Assembly: GCA_039105265.1 (NCBI GenBank)
Contig: JAPFFF010000012.1
Span: forward strand, 1,860,001 to 1,924,000
From: Tritrichomonas musculus
Lineage: Eukaryota; Parabasalia; Tritrichomonadida; Tritrichomonadidae
Reading direction: 5' to 3'
DNA length: 64,000 nt
Below the pieces are notes generated by a model that worked only from the letters and a program-made list of their open reading frames with translations, was not told the DNA's origin and did no database searches. Shown piece by piece: positions 48,680 to 58,920 of the stretch (positions within the stretch are counted from its first letter, which is position 1; every line of letters begins with the position of its first letter). Made by a program: the position numbers and the translations under genes.

Positions 48680-48708
48680 CGTTGACGTGACGTTGACTTA
48701 ACGTTGAC
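48680..48708. repeat. Three CGTTGAC repeats at 11-bp spacing
   Basis: CGTTGAC occurs at 48680, 48691 and 48702, each about one helical turn from the next, in an AT-rich surrounding. This could be a protein-binding site close to the element's right end. Confidence 0.4.
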
Positions 48709-48988
48709 GTGGAGTGAGAAAATTTAAATTCAAAAAGTGGAACAAAAATTTTGAAAAATTAATTAAAATCAATAATAAAATAATAAAAATTTAAATTCAA
48801 AAAGTGAAAAATAATATTAAAATATCTTGGTGTCTAGTTAACTTTTTAAGAATATTTTTATAAAATCTTTTCAAAATATTTGAGAGAAAAAAATATACTT
48901 CTGGCATAAAAATATTTGAGAGAAAATATTAACTCAATCAAAACTCAATTTTTCGGTGTCGTGCCTATACAAGAAATACCGTATTTTC

Positions 48989-49292
48989 GGGTGTAGAATT
49001 CAAAAAACACCATTAGAAAGCTCAAAAACTACTCCATACCTTTAAATCTGATGGTGTGGTCATTTGTATAGTGTTGTATAAAAAAATTAATAGAAATATT
49101 GAAAAACGGTAATGTACTTGAACTTGAGGGACGGGGGTGGGAAGTTAGCTAATGTAGATAGGGTGTACTTACGATAGGTTTTTCAGTAGGTATTTGGCCG
49201 GAAGCTGAGGCCCAAGCGAGGGTGTACCTGAGCTTGGTGGCGAAGCGTGTAGGCTGGGGTGAAGTATGAGACACCGCCTATACTATACTACT
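48989..49292. repeat. Right terminal inverted repeat of Polinton C, 304 bp
   Basis: Inverted copy of 23637-23940, ending CCGCCTATACTATACTACT at 49292 and followed by ACACA. No difference from the left copy was found by eye. Confidence 0.95.
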
Positions 49293-49767
49293 ACACAAAT
49301 ACATTTATATTTGAATATTTAAGACGAATATGATTATTTTACCCAATATTAATAAAATATATTTAAAATATTCAAAAAAATTAGTTATTATATTGACATA
49401 ATTTTCAAAACTGTTTCGAAAAAATCCTTTTTTTTATAAACATATTTTTTATATATTCAAAATGATTTTAATAAAAGTATTTGTACATCTTAATATTTTA
49501 CTAATATATCCAAAATAAAAATGCAATTTTATTTCATATTTCATATTAAAATTATTTTATTATTATAAATAGACCTAATCTATAACATTCTTCAAAATTA
49601 TATATCAAATTACCTATACATCAAGATGATATATAAATTACTCTATTTATTGATTTTGTAAAATCATAATTAGCATTTTGGAATATATTAATGTCATTAC
49701 GGTAGTATAAAATATAATCAAAAAGAATTTTACAAAATGCTCGAACAGAGTCTCAGAAAAAATGAAA

Positions 49768-49922
49768 GTGATATCTCGACTTCTGACAGATATTTTCCAA
49801 AACCAGCCCATAATTCATTTTTATTTATAAGTCCATATTTAATTTATCATATTTTTTAAAAAATAGTATAATAACAAAAAAATTTGAATGAATTTTCAGA
49901 AAATTTCCTATCGTTGCATCCC
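49768..49922. repeat. Dispersed motifs, inverted relative to the left flank of C
   Basis: GTGATATCTCGACTTCTGAC (49768-49787) and TATCGTTGCATCCC (49909-49922) are the complements of motifs at 23218-23236 and 23095-23108. Their distances from the element ends are similar on both sides (about 480 and 620 bp here, 420 and 540 bp on the left). Confidence 0.5.
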
Positions 49923-51034
49923 CTATCAATTATTATTTTCCCTTTATCTCTATGTTTAAATATTTTAAAATTTATTTAATCATTTAACTATTATATTAAC
50001 TGTATAAGCATCTAAAATTGTAAATACCAAATTGAAAAAAAAACAAAAAATAATTATATTATATGGTAATCGAATCAGCAATATAAAAAAATTTAATACT
50101 TCAGCAAACGAATAACCTACAATAACAGTTTATCAGAAAAAATTACGGGCTTCCAAATCCTTGTAGTTCATGAGAAAAAGTTAAGGTTTACAAATAAATC
50201 CGAGGTTTACACAAATTTCTGGACCCTTTAAAATTAAAATTATTTTTTTTTTTTTTTTTTTTTTTTTTGATTTTATATTTATGCTACAAATATTATATAC
50301 ATGACTATGGACTAATTTTTAATAAAAAATGATCAATATTCGAGCTTTTTTTGCATGAAATAAAATTGAATTGAAAAAGAGTTTCCATACCTTTTTATTT
50401 CCATACCTTTTTATCGAAAAAAAAAAAGAATTGAATTTTATTGTGAATAAACGATCAAAATTTTGAATGGTGTCACTACCTTTGCTTTCTCATATTAATA
50501 GTTAATTCAATAGTTCTGGAATGTTATATTTATCTACAAATAGAAATTGACATGAAGATGATTAAATTTACGATATTTTAGAAACCATAGATTATTCAAT
50601 TATTATGATGACTATTTGTTGTAAAATATGTAATTAAAGAGAATTAACAATATTCATTAGAACCTTATAAATTTCTTTAATCATTTTGGCCATTTGTCAA
50701 TGAAATTAAAATGAATCGGATACATTTTTTGTTAAAAAAATACCGACCAAAAACCTGACATTCGATATAAATTTTCAACTTTTGTATCGATACTTTATCT
50801 TTTTATCGATAAATACCGTTACCGGCGGTTAGAGCCGGTAATATCGATATTTTACCGGGAAAATAACCGCTACTGGAGAGGATCGATACACAACCCTGTG
50901 CTTTTATATATTCTATATATTTTCCCCTCCATTTTTTTTACTAAATTCATGATTTTTAATTAAAAAAATTTATAAAGGGTAAATTTTCAATTCATTCAAA
51001 TTTTAAAAAAATTGATTTTTTTTCTTATAAAAAA

Positions 51035-51450
51035 TCATTTTTTTAAAATATACATAAACTAAGTTTTTTAATTATTACCTTATTCACAAAAAAATTGAGA
51101 GTTTTTAATTCAAATTTTCTATGAGTCTTCAGAAAGTAGGACGATAAGTAGGGACAAATTATTTTTTTTAAAATACCATATCTTTCAATTTTGAGAAGAT
51201 GAAAATAAAAAAAAAGAATATAAAAAAGTTTTTTATTCAGGAAAAATACCTTTTAAATAGCTTTGGGAGCCTTTGAGGGCTAAGCCCAATTGGTTAAGGT
51301 AATAGCGGGAGCCTCGACCTGAAATGAATGAAGGTATTCATGCCTTAATAACTTAAAAAAAAATATTTAGCTTTATTCAAATTTGAGAGGACGATAAGAA
51401 GGGACAAATTAAAAAACTTAGTTTATATATCATTTTAAAATTCATAAAAT
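51035..51450. repeat. MITE-like inverted repeat with a tRNA-like centre
   Basis: A segment ending ACTAAGTTTTTTAATT near 51072 has an inverted copy AATTAAAAAACTTAGTTTAT from about 51409, with weaker pairing for about 20 bp further. A direct pair GGACGATAAG(T/A)AGGGACAAATT lies inside (near 51140 and 51391). In the middle, 51277-51345 reads like a tRNA (AGCCCAATTGGTTAAGG as A-box region, GGTATTCATGCC in B-box position). Confidence 0.35.
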
Positions 51451-51853
51451 AAATAAATAATGCTGAAAAAACCAAGAAAAAAAACATTTTTTAAAAAATA
51501 AACTACACCCTTAAGTTTAGTTTCCATACCCATGTTGAATCCCCTATCTAAAAATCTCTCTTTATGATGTTATTTTCAAAAAGTTTTAGAAAAAAGTGAA
51601 ATATTATTCAAAAAGTTTTAGATAGGAGTTCACTCTTAAATCAAAACTTGTGAAAGTTAAATTTGATAAACAAAATAATAGTCAAATGATGGTAAAATAA
51701 ATGATTTTTAAAAGATCAATGTCAAAAAATGTGGCTATTTTTTTATCAAGGGGTTTAATGTTTGAATAATTTATTGAATTTTACTTTCAGTTTTTTAGAA
51801 AAAACCTCTTTTTTGAATTGAAATTTTAAAATTATTATAAAAAATTATTACAA

Positions 51854-54520
51854 ATGACTGATTATCACCTTACTCCAGCGGAACAAACTAAAATCGAAAA
51901 AATTGTTCCTTTGCATCAAGCTAAGATTCACCTTGCTTTTAGAGCTGATATTGTTGTCAATAATAAAAAGTTCAAAGACGGGGCTGTTGCATTATCAGAA
52001 CATTTAATTGTAATATGCAAAAGATCAGCAATTGGAAAATCGCTTTCCCTCGTTTTACAAATACATTTGCTTGACATCATCAACTTTTCAACTTCTTCTG
52101 AATCTCAATGTAAAATTGTTACAGAGTCCGATTCTGTTCAAATTCAATCAAAAGCTGTTCTTCGTTTCGCAAGAGTTCTCGTTCGCAACTACTACGTCAT
52201 TACAACAACATTCCCTCCAGGCATGCGTTTTCAATTCAGACCACACGACCCAAATTTATTTCCACCTTTCCACCCTCATATGTCACCTTCACAAATGTTT
52301 CAATTTAGTTACAATGCAAACTGCTCATATTATAACACTTCATATGTTCATGATGTAACCAGGTTCTTTCATAGGATGATTACCGAAGGAAATGGTATAG
52401 CAAACTTAAATCATTTACCTCTTAGCGAACTTGAAGTTAACCTCGGCGATCCCATACAGCTTCGACCTGTTTTTGCTGCATTTATGTTCTGCCCAATCAT
52501 CTTTGGAGTAACCATTGAGCATGTTGCAAGGCCTGATATCGCAATCTCTCTTGCACCATTAATTGTTGCAAATTCCGATGTAAAACTTATATCTTTTAAG
52601 GATTGCCGAGTAGAATCAGGTATTGCTCAAATTGCTAAAGCAATTGAAAAAAATCCTAATAATAATATTACTTTCTGGGATATTAGTGACAATAGAATGA
52701 CTGATACAGCCGCATTTTGCGCTGCACTTGCTCGAACAAGTGCCGATGTTTTTTATCTTAACGTATCGAATACAGGCATGACACCAGAAACAACAAAAAT
52801 CTTATTCAAAGCAATCGCAGCAAATAGACACTTATGGGGAATTAAATATCTTAATTTAAGCCAATGCGAATTCAATCAATTAGATATTGATCTTTTTTGT
52901 AAGCACCTTAATCGTCTATCAGTTGCCAATAAACATGCGCTTCGTTCTTTAGAATTATCTGGTATTGGTTTTCAACCCAGCGATATTCTAGTTTCTTTGG
53001 TTAAATTCCCACAACCGATTGAAAATCTGGACATTTCCAATATTTCGCTAAAATCTAAAACTTACAATGATCTCTTAAAATTTATAAAATCCTCCAAAAC
53101 TTTAAAGAAACTAAATTTGGGATATACATCAATCAAACAGGAAATGGTTGATGGAATCATCAAAGTTATTAACGCGAATTCCAACATTAAATCTATAAAT
53201 CTTGATCTCTCAGGAAATAACCTTGGCGGGAAGAAACTCCCTGAGTTTATTAATTCCTTCCAAAAAGTAGATCTGAAGAAATGGGAAGGGATTTCTCTTG
53301 ATAATAATAATTTGACTAGTAGCAATTTTTCAATTCTCATCCATCTTTTCAAACGAATGGATCATTTAAAGCGTATATCACTATCAGAAAACTTCACCCA
53401 AAAGACAAAAGATATTCAAAACTTACTAATCCAATTATTTTCAATAACAAGCCTTGAGGAAATTGCTATCAGAGGAACAGCTGATAAAGGTCTCGGAACT
53501 GCTCTTTATCCATTTATCGATAAACTTAAAAGCAATAACAAAATTAAAATCCTTGATATATCATTCAATCATATTGGTGACCAAGGACTCAACAAAGTTT
53601 CTGATTTACTTTTAACTAATCAAACACTCAATCAAATCGAAATAAATGGTTCTTTCCCAAAGGATCAGCTTTCTTTAATCAAATTTTTTGATACTCTAGC
53701 AGCAAACAAAAATATCATTCATTGCGGATCTCCATCTGATGATATTTACAATTATCTTTCTTCTGTTCCTTCTCGTGATAAAGCTTCAATATATGAACTC
53801 TTTTCATCAAAACAGCTAAAGTCTCAATGTGCAATGCAACAAAATCAATCAAATCAAGGCATGCATTCAGATTTAACTTTACTGAAGATACCAGAGCTTG
53901 ATAAACTACTTGATGATGTTACAATGGAAGTTCACAATAGGATCCAAGGATTAAAAATTAATGAACATAGCGGAATAGCTGAAGCATTTGGTCTACCGAT
54001 GCCTCATCTTGACGAAAGAGAAGATCAAACAAAAGGATCTGTTTCTATTAACGATAATTCTGATATAAATAACGAATATGATATTCAGAGTGCCAATCAA
54101 ATGGTCATTGAAAGCAACAAAAACAATGGATTGAATTCTTCAGATGAAGGATTCAATACATTGATGTATAACTCACTTTGCATTCGAAGATCGAATGGAA
54201 ATAACAACCAAAGTAATAAAAGGAATAACACTAATGCTATGAATAACCAGAATCCGCCAGGAAAAATTAAACAAAAATTGGATGACTATAATAGTGATAA
54301 TGATGAAAGCACAAATGAAGCAATTAATAATGTTTATAATGATAATAGTAATGATAATAGTAATAATAATAGTAATGATAATAGTAATGATAATAGTAAT
54401 GATAATAGTAATGATGATAGTAGTGATAATAGTAAAGATGAGAGTAATGATGATCAGAAATCTGGGAGTATATCTATCCTTCAACCGCCTACAGCATTTG
54501 AAGATGATGATTCAATTTAA
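51854..54520 (+). CDS. CARMIL-like PH and leucine-rich-repeat protein, 888 aa
   Basis: Host gene. The N-terminal 170 residues form a PH-like domain (KIHLAFRADIVVNNKKFKDG, IVICKRSAIGKSLSLVLQIH). A leucine-rich-repeat solenoid of the CARMIL/RNase-inhibitor kind follows at about residues 230-620 (WDISDNRMTDTAAFCAALAR, IKYLNLSQCEF, LDISFNHIGDQGLNKVSDLL). Residues of about 640-888 are disordered and Asn/Asp/Ser-rich, with a run of NDNS repeats near the end encoded by a short-period DNA repeat at about 54330-54440. CARMIL proteins bind membranes and regulate actin capping protein; here I see no clear capping-protein-binding motif, so the call is by architecture. Many trichomonad genes share this form. 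The start is the first ATG. Confidence 0.75.
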   Translation: MTDYHLTPAEQTKIEKIVPLHQAKIHLAFRADIVVNNKKFKDGAVALSEHLIVICKRSAIGKSLSLVLQIHLLDIINFSTSSESQCKIVTESDSVQIQSKAVLRFARVLVRNYYVITTTFPPGMRFQFRPHDPNLFPPFHPHMSPSQMFQFSYNANCSYYNTSYVHDVTRFFHRMITEGNGIANLNHLPLSELEVNLGDPIQLRPVFAAFMFCPIIFGVTIEHVARPDIAISLAPLIVANSDVKLISFKDCRVESGIAQIAKAIEKNPNNNITFWDISDNRMTDTAAFCAALARTSADVFYLNVSNTGMTPETTKILFKAIAANRHLWGIKYLNLSQCEFNQLDIDLFCKHLNRLSVANKHALRSLELSGIGFQPSDILVSLVKFPQPIENLDISNISLKSKTYNDLLKFIKSSKTLKKLNLGYTSIKQEMVDGIIKVINANSNIKSINLDLSGNNLGGKKLPEFINSFQKVDLKKWEGISLDNNNLTSSNFSILIHLFKRMDHLKRISLSENFTQKTKDIQNLLIQLFSITSLEEIAIRGTADKGLGTALYPFIDKLKSNNKIKILDISFNHIGDQGLNKVSDLLLTNQTLNQIEINGSFPKDQLSLIKFFDTLAANKNIIHCGSPSDDIYNYLSSVPSRDKASIYELFSSKQLKSQCAMQQNQSNQGMHSDLTLLKIPELDKLLDDVTMEVHNRIQGLKINEHSGIAEAFGLPMPHLDEREDQTKGSVSINDNSDINNEYDIQSANQMVIESNKNNGLNSSDEGFNTLMYNSLCIRRSNGNNNQSNKRNNTNAMNNQNPPGKIKQKLDDYNSDNDESTNEAINNVYNDNSNDNSNNNSNDNSNDNSNDNSNDDSSDNSKDESNDDQKSGSISILQPPTAFEDDDSI

Positions 54521-54686
54521 GCTTTAGAACTTTTTTATATATTTCTTGTTTTTTTTTAATCTTTTTTTTCAATATTTTTAATAAAATAAACTTGCCAATT
54601 TTCATATGTAAATTAATTTTTTAATTCAATCAAAATTTTCATTCTTCTTTTTGAATATAACGTTTCAAAAGTTTTTATTTATTGTA

Positions 54687-54693
54687 TCATATG
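54687..54693 (+). promoter_or_regulatory. Inr-like initiator overlapping the TTLL start
   Basis: TCATATG, where the last three bases are the chosen start codon, fits the trichomonad initiator TCAY(T/A) placed directly at the start codon. Confidence 0.3.
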
Positions 54694-56271
54694 GCTTGTT
54701 TCTTAATGTTTTCTAATGTTCCATTGCCTTTTAATTATGTGCAAGTTCCTTCACTAGAGGACTCACCAAATCAACGACAAAAGCCATTAATTTTATATGT
54801 GCATAAAGTTATTACTCCATTAACTATAAATGCTTTTCGCCATGCTGGCTTTATTGTTACCAAAACCCCAGATCATTTCAACGCTTCATGGGGACGACAA
54901 TTCCATACAAAAGAATATCAAAGCTGCGCTTCATGGCAAAAAATTAATCATTTTGCAGGCGCTTTTTTAATGGGGAGAAAAGATAATTTCCACAAAGTAA
55001 TGAAAGAGCTCCATCAACGGATTGGTGATGACTCAGGCTTTTATCCAAAATCTTTTTTATTACAAAACGAAATTCACGAAGCAGAATCAATTTTTTCCTC
55101 ATATCATCAATGGATATTCAAACCTTGCGCCTCCTCACGTGGAAGAGGTATTCATATTATATCCTCAGTTGATAACAAAATTCCAACTTGCAAAGGAATT
55201 CTTCAGCAGTATATAGATAAGCCATTATTAATTACAGGGCGAAAATTTGACATTCGTCTTTATGTTCTTGTTACTTCTATATCCCCGTTAAAAATTTACA
55301 TTCATCAAAGCGGATTAGGACGTTTTGCTACACATCAATATGTTTGTGGCGGTGATTCATCTGACTTACAAATGCATCTTACTAATTTTTCATTGAACAA
55401 GGGCAGCAATGATTTTATTTCAAGTAATGATGACAATGAATCAATTGAGAATTCTAAGTGGTCGCTCGACTTTTTGTTAGATCATTTGAGATCTCTCTCA
55501 ATTGATACAAAAAAGTTAATGAATGATATAGAAAAAGTTGTTATTTCATCACTAATTGCTGGTGCTTGCCAAATTCGCAGTCATCACCGAAATCTAATTA
55601 AACATCGTCATACATCATATGAAATCTATGGATTTGACATTCTTCTTGATGAGAACTTGAAGCCATACATTATTGAAATTAATATATCTCCTTCAATGTG
55701 CGCAGATTCACTTCTTGATAAAAAATTAAAAAGTGTTCTTCTTAATGATCTCATTAAAATGGCACGAATCATAGACTGCGATTGCTCATCAAATATGAAT
55801 AATTTGGGCCCTTGTCCAGGAATTGATATGTATGATGCAGAATGTGAAAATTCACTTACTAATGAACGAATTGAATCAGTTGAAATGGGAAAAGTTAGAC
55901 CCTGGGACGATCCTGTTTTTGCTGATTTCCGATTTGTACGCGATTTTATTGAAGAGAAAAATATTCAATCTAATTTTAGAAGGATTTTTCCACGAAGGAA
56001 AACAATTGATGACTTTTACAGTTGTTTTGACCATCTTCAATATGAAGATATTGTATTGAGGGATTTTATTGCTTTTTCTAGTGATGAACGATTTGAAGTT
56101 CTCAGGAGGAGCTGGAATGTATATGAAATACCAATGAGAAAAATTAACGAAAATGTAAAGCAACTTGAGAATGAACTTCAATTACCAAAAGAAGAAGAGG
56201 GAGAAGCTATCTTTAAAGATAACATTGCTGATGAGGTTATCAATTTTTCTGAAGATAAGGAAGAAGAATAA
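54691..56271 (+). CDS. Tubulin-tyrosine-ligase-like protein (likely polyglutamylase), 526 aa
   Basis: Host gene; I chose the ATG at 54691 (MACFLMFSNVPLPFNY). The ATP-grasp TTL domain covers about residues 40-360: SWQKINHFAG, WIFKPCASSRGRGIHI (ATP-binding), LLITGRKFDIRLYVLVTS, MHLTNFSLNKGS, YEIYGFDILLDENLKPYIIE and INISPSM (metal-binding Glu and Asn). This order is typical of TTLL glutamylases of the TTLL4/5 kind, which add glutamate chains to tubulin in flagella and cytoskeletal axes. The C-terminal 150 residues are charged, ending in an acidic tail (EDKEEE). It is followed by an A21 run. The gene is 170 bp downstream of the CARMIL-like gene on the same strand. Confidence 0.85.
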   Translation: MACFLMFSNVPLPFNYVQVPSLEDSPNQRQKPLILYVHKVITPLTINAFRHAGFIVTKTPDHFNASWGRQFHTKEYQSCASWQKINHFAGAFLMGRKDNFHKVMKELHQRIGDDSGFYPKSFLLQNEIHEAESIFSSYHQWIFKPCASSRGRGIHIISSVDNKIPTCKGILQQYIDKPLLITGRKFDIRLYVLVTSISPLKIYIHQSGLGRFATHQYVCGGDSSDLQMHLTNFSLNKGSNDFISSNDDNESIENSKWSLDFLLDHLRSLSIDTKKLMNDIEKVVISSLIAGACQIRSHHRNLIKHRHTSYEIYGFDILLDENLKPYIIEINISPSMCADSLLDKKLKSVLLNDLIKMARIIDCDCSSNMNNLGPCPGIDMYDAECENSLTNERIESVEMGKVRPWDDPVFADFRFVRDFIEEKNIQSNFRRIFPRRKTIDDFYSCFDHLQYEDIVLRDFIAFSSDERFEVLRRSWNVYEIPMRKINENVKQLENELQLPKEEEGEAIFKDNIADEVINFSEDKEEE

Positions 56272-56509
56272 AATTAAAAAAAAAAAAAAAAAAAAATTGT
56301 ATGATTCAGTGTTTCTACACAACAAACCAGAAACATGATCAAAATTATTATTATTGAACAAACCATATTAATATTGTATTGAAAAATAGAAAAAATGAGT
56401 GTGTTTATGTAAATATATAATATTTATTTTATTTCATCATCTTTTTTATTAAATTTTTTTTTTGGCATGTGTAACTTTCACATAATTGATTCATTTCATA
56501 AAAATTTAT

Positions 56510-58755
56510 TTATCCATTAATGAGGTTATCAATACTTCCATCCAAATTATCGGTATCAATATTTTCATGCTCACCACTATTGTTGTCCTCTCCTAAAATT
56601 TGAATTAATTCACTATCAGTATTTTTTTCTTCAACCTGTACATCAGATGGAATTTTAATATCTGAGTTAATCTCTTCTTCATGGCCATTTGGCAATTCAG
56701 CATTCTCCTGAAAGTTTTGATTTATTTCATCATTATTTACTAGTTCAACATTATTAACTATTTCATGGTTATCATCTTGAGGATTAACATTTTCATTTTG
56801 CACTTGATCTTGATCAAAACTTTGGCTTTGTTCATCGTTACTGATCTGATTTGTATTAATATCATCATTATTAATTTGGCCTTGTGAAGTATTTGCACTT
56901 TCAGGAGCAGAAAGTGAATTAGCATCTATTTCAGTATTGTTGTTATCATAATCTTCATCATCAGATTCGCCAGTGATGGTTTTTCTTAATTCATGAATCG
57001 ATTTTCGTATTTCATCCAATTCTTTCATCATGTCAGACTTCATTTCTCTGATCTTCAATCTGATAGTTCTTTGGAACATTGATGTTTCCTTTGATCCTCC
57101 CCAAGGTCTTGCTTCAATCCTCTTCATTTTCTTGGATTTCGAAAGTACATCAGCATCAGATGTAGTATAATCACCACGAACAGTTCTTGCTTGCGAATTA
57201 CGTAAAGTTCCATTTCCAAGAGTCATTGCAAGAAGCATTTTACGTTTGGATTTGGGAGTTCGTGACTCTTTGCCGTCAGGTTTTCGATTAGGAGGAGATT
57301 GCTGAAGTTTTCCATCCCGCTTTTCAATTCTCTCCTTCATCTCTTCTTCTTCACAAAGATGCTTATCTATCTTTCTCTGTTCTCTATTTTCAACGGCTTC
57401 GGGATCATTCATCCATTCGGCAATTTTAGGTGCTGTTTCTGGATCTGCTAAAGAGAAAGGAGTACGTCCAGTTTTATTTGGTTGAGTTGGATCGCATCCA
57501 CGCTTGATAAGCATTTCAATGATCGCACTATCTGCATTTTTAAGGGCAGCAATATGAAGTGGAGTGTTACCGTTATCATCTTCTACATCAATATCTAGAC
57601 CACTAGATTCAATGATTTTTTCAATAACTCTTTTACTTCTATTTTCATTTTCGATTGCAACATGAAGAATTGTTTTACCTTGCTTATATCTCATTGTCAT
57701 GTCACATGGTAAATTATCATTCTTCTTCTTTTTATTTTTTGAATCAGATTGAGATTCTTCTGGCGGCTTATATTCAATCAATTTTTCTAAGTATTCATAA
57801 CGCCTACTGTCGATTTTTTGATTTGTAACAATAGAATAAAGAGCAGTTTCTCCATTACAATTTCTCGCATTTACATTTGGATGACGAGAAAGAATATCAG
57901 AGAAAATATTAAATGTTTCTTTGCCAATTGACATAATAAGAGGTGTATCACCTGTCTTATCATCTGGTTGATTAATATCAACTTTGTTTTTAAGCAAGAT
58001 TTTAACGCAGTCTCTATAGCTTGGCTTTGGATCAACTGTTGCTACTTTCAAAATCAAAATGAGCGGAGGAATAGTGTCTTTGTTTTTTGAATTTGGTCTA
58101 ACTCCTGCTTCGATCAAAGCTTCAATAATTTCTGGTACTCCTTCTATGCATGCTAATGATAAAGGGGATAAATTATAAATTCCAAAAAAAAATTTTATAA
58201 ATCAAAAGTAGAAACATTATTAAAATAAAAAAGTAAATGTTATAAAAAAAAAATGAAAAAACTACTGCATATATGTCACAACCCTTATTTATCAGCATCT
58301 TGACAATCTCTACCGATCCTTTTGCTATGGCGTAATGAAGTGGAGTCGCTTGTTAGTTTTTGAAAAAAATAAATGAAATTTTATGAACAAATAAAAAAAA
58401 CAGAATTAAAAGTAATAAAAATAGAATTCTATGAAAGTAATAAAAAAATATCTTTTGCGTCAATAAATGCTTCTTGTTCGATTAAAAAATGGCATATATC
58501 TGGATGAGGTCCTTCAGCACCATAATGAAGAGGTGTTCGATCGTTTAAATCCGTAACATCGATTAATGCGCCCATTTGCTGAAGATATTCGCATATATCT
58601 AAAAACCCAAATTTCGCGGCAATATGTAATGGTGAAATACCGGTAATTGGATTTTGCGAGTTAACATAATTAATAATATCCTCTTCCTCTTGATTATCAA
58701 CAAGTCTCTTTAGAGTGTTGAGATCGCCATTTTGAACTGTTTCAAAGATCGTCAT
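56510..58755 (-). CDS. Ankyrin-repeat protein in three pieces (introns or decay)
   Basis: Host gene. The first piece, 58429-58755, starts MTIFETVQNGDLNTLKRLVD and has about three ankyrin repeats. The middle piece, about 58266-58348, encodes one repeat (TPLHYAIAKGSVEIVKMLIN). The last piece, about 56510-58170, goes on with SPLSLACIEGVPEIIEALIE, several repeats (NTPLHIAALKNADSAIIEML), a charged region, a short coiled coil and an Asn/Asp/Glu-rich disordered tail. The middle piece is preceded by ACTAACAAG (58349-58357), close to the trichomonad intron end ACTAACACACAG, which suggests introns. But a good GT donor is missing after the first piece and no acceptor is seen before the last, so partial decay is equally possible. 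Confidence 0.55.
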
Positions 58756-58920
58756 TACCTATAAACGTTCTCTATGTATACTTAACGGTTTAGAAATAAA
58801 TTTGAGTTTGCAACAAAGATTACAAACTATTTACAAATTAAATATTATTAATACCTTTTTATAAATTACATGTTTTTTTTTTAGAAGAAAAAAATGGACT
58901 TTGCTGAAGTCAATAATATT
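58756..58920. other. Short intergenic stretch between the two ankyrin genes
   Basis: 165 bp of AT-rich sequence between two genes on the same strand. I see nothing specific in it. Confidence 0.4.

Larger units (their letters stand above)
47975..48988. other. Gene-free end region of Polinton C
   Basis: About 1 kb between the end gene and the right terminal repeat, while the left end has only 28 bp in the same place. It contains two tRNA-like segments (about 48250-48320 minus, 48447-48513 plus), a near-perfect short hairpin around 48088-48110 and three CGTTGAC repeats with 11-bp spacing at 48680-48708. No coding frame is supported. Confidence 0.6.
23637..49292. mobile_element. Polinton/Maverick C, looks whole and young
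   Basis: 25,656 bp between two 304-bp terminal inverted repeats that look identical, with ACACA on both sides as target duplication. All the long genes are open and I count no breaks. Contents from left to right: two giant fibre genes, a beta-rich structural protein, a GIY-YIG-type nuclease, protein-primed DNA polymerase, a primase-helicase in an inverted-repeat cassette, a basic protein, three unknown proteins, an HNH protein, capsid candidate, partner protein, hydrophobic protein, packaging ATPase, integrase and an end gene. I saw no adenain-type protease. Identical ends imply a very recent insertion. Confidence 0.95.
49293..51853. other. Gene-free stretch right of Polinton C
   Basis: AT-rich sequence without a supported gene. 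It contains the mirrored dispersed motifs (49768-49788, 49909-49922), a T26 tract (50243-50268), a short palindrome centred on ATCGAT at 50835-50858 and a small inverted-repeat element near 51035-51450. The last 400 bp lead into the CARMIL-like gene. Confidence 0.5.

Noticed and set aside
50835-50858. Palindrome centred on ATCGAT with CCGGTAA arms
   Set aside because: Short and isolated; no partner or context that gives it a meaning.
52032-52358. 108-codon frame inside the CARMIL-like gene
   Set aside because: Shadow frame within a strongly supported gene.
54173-54484. Minus-strand open frame rich in Ile/Thr
   Set aside because: It is a shadow of the NDNS repeat region of the CARMIL-like gene.
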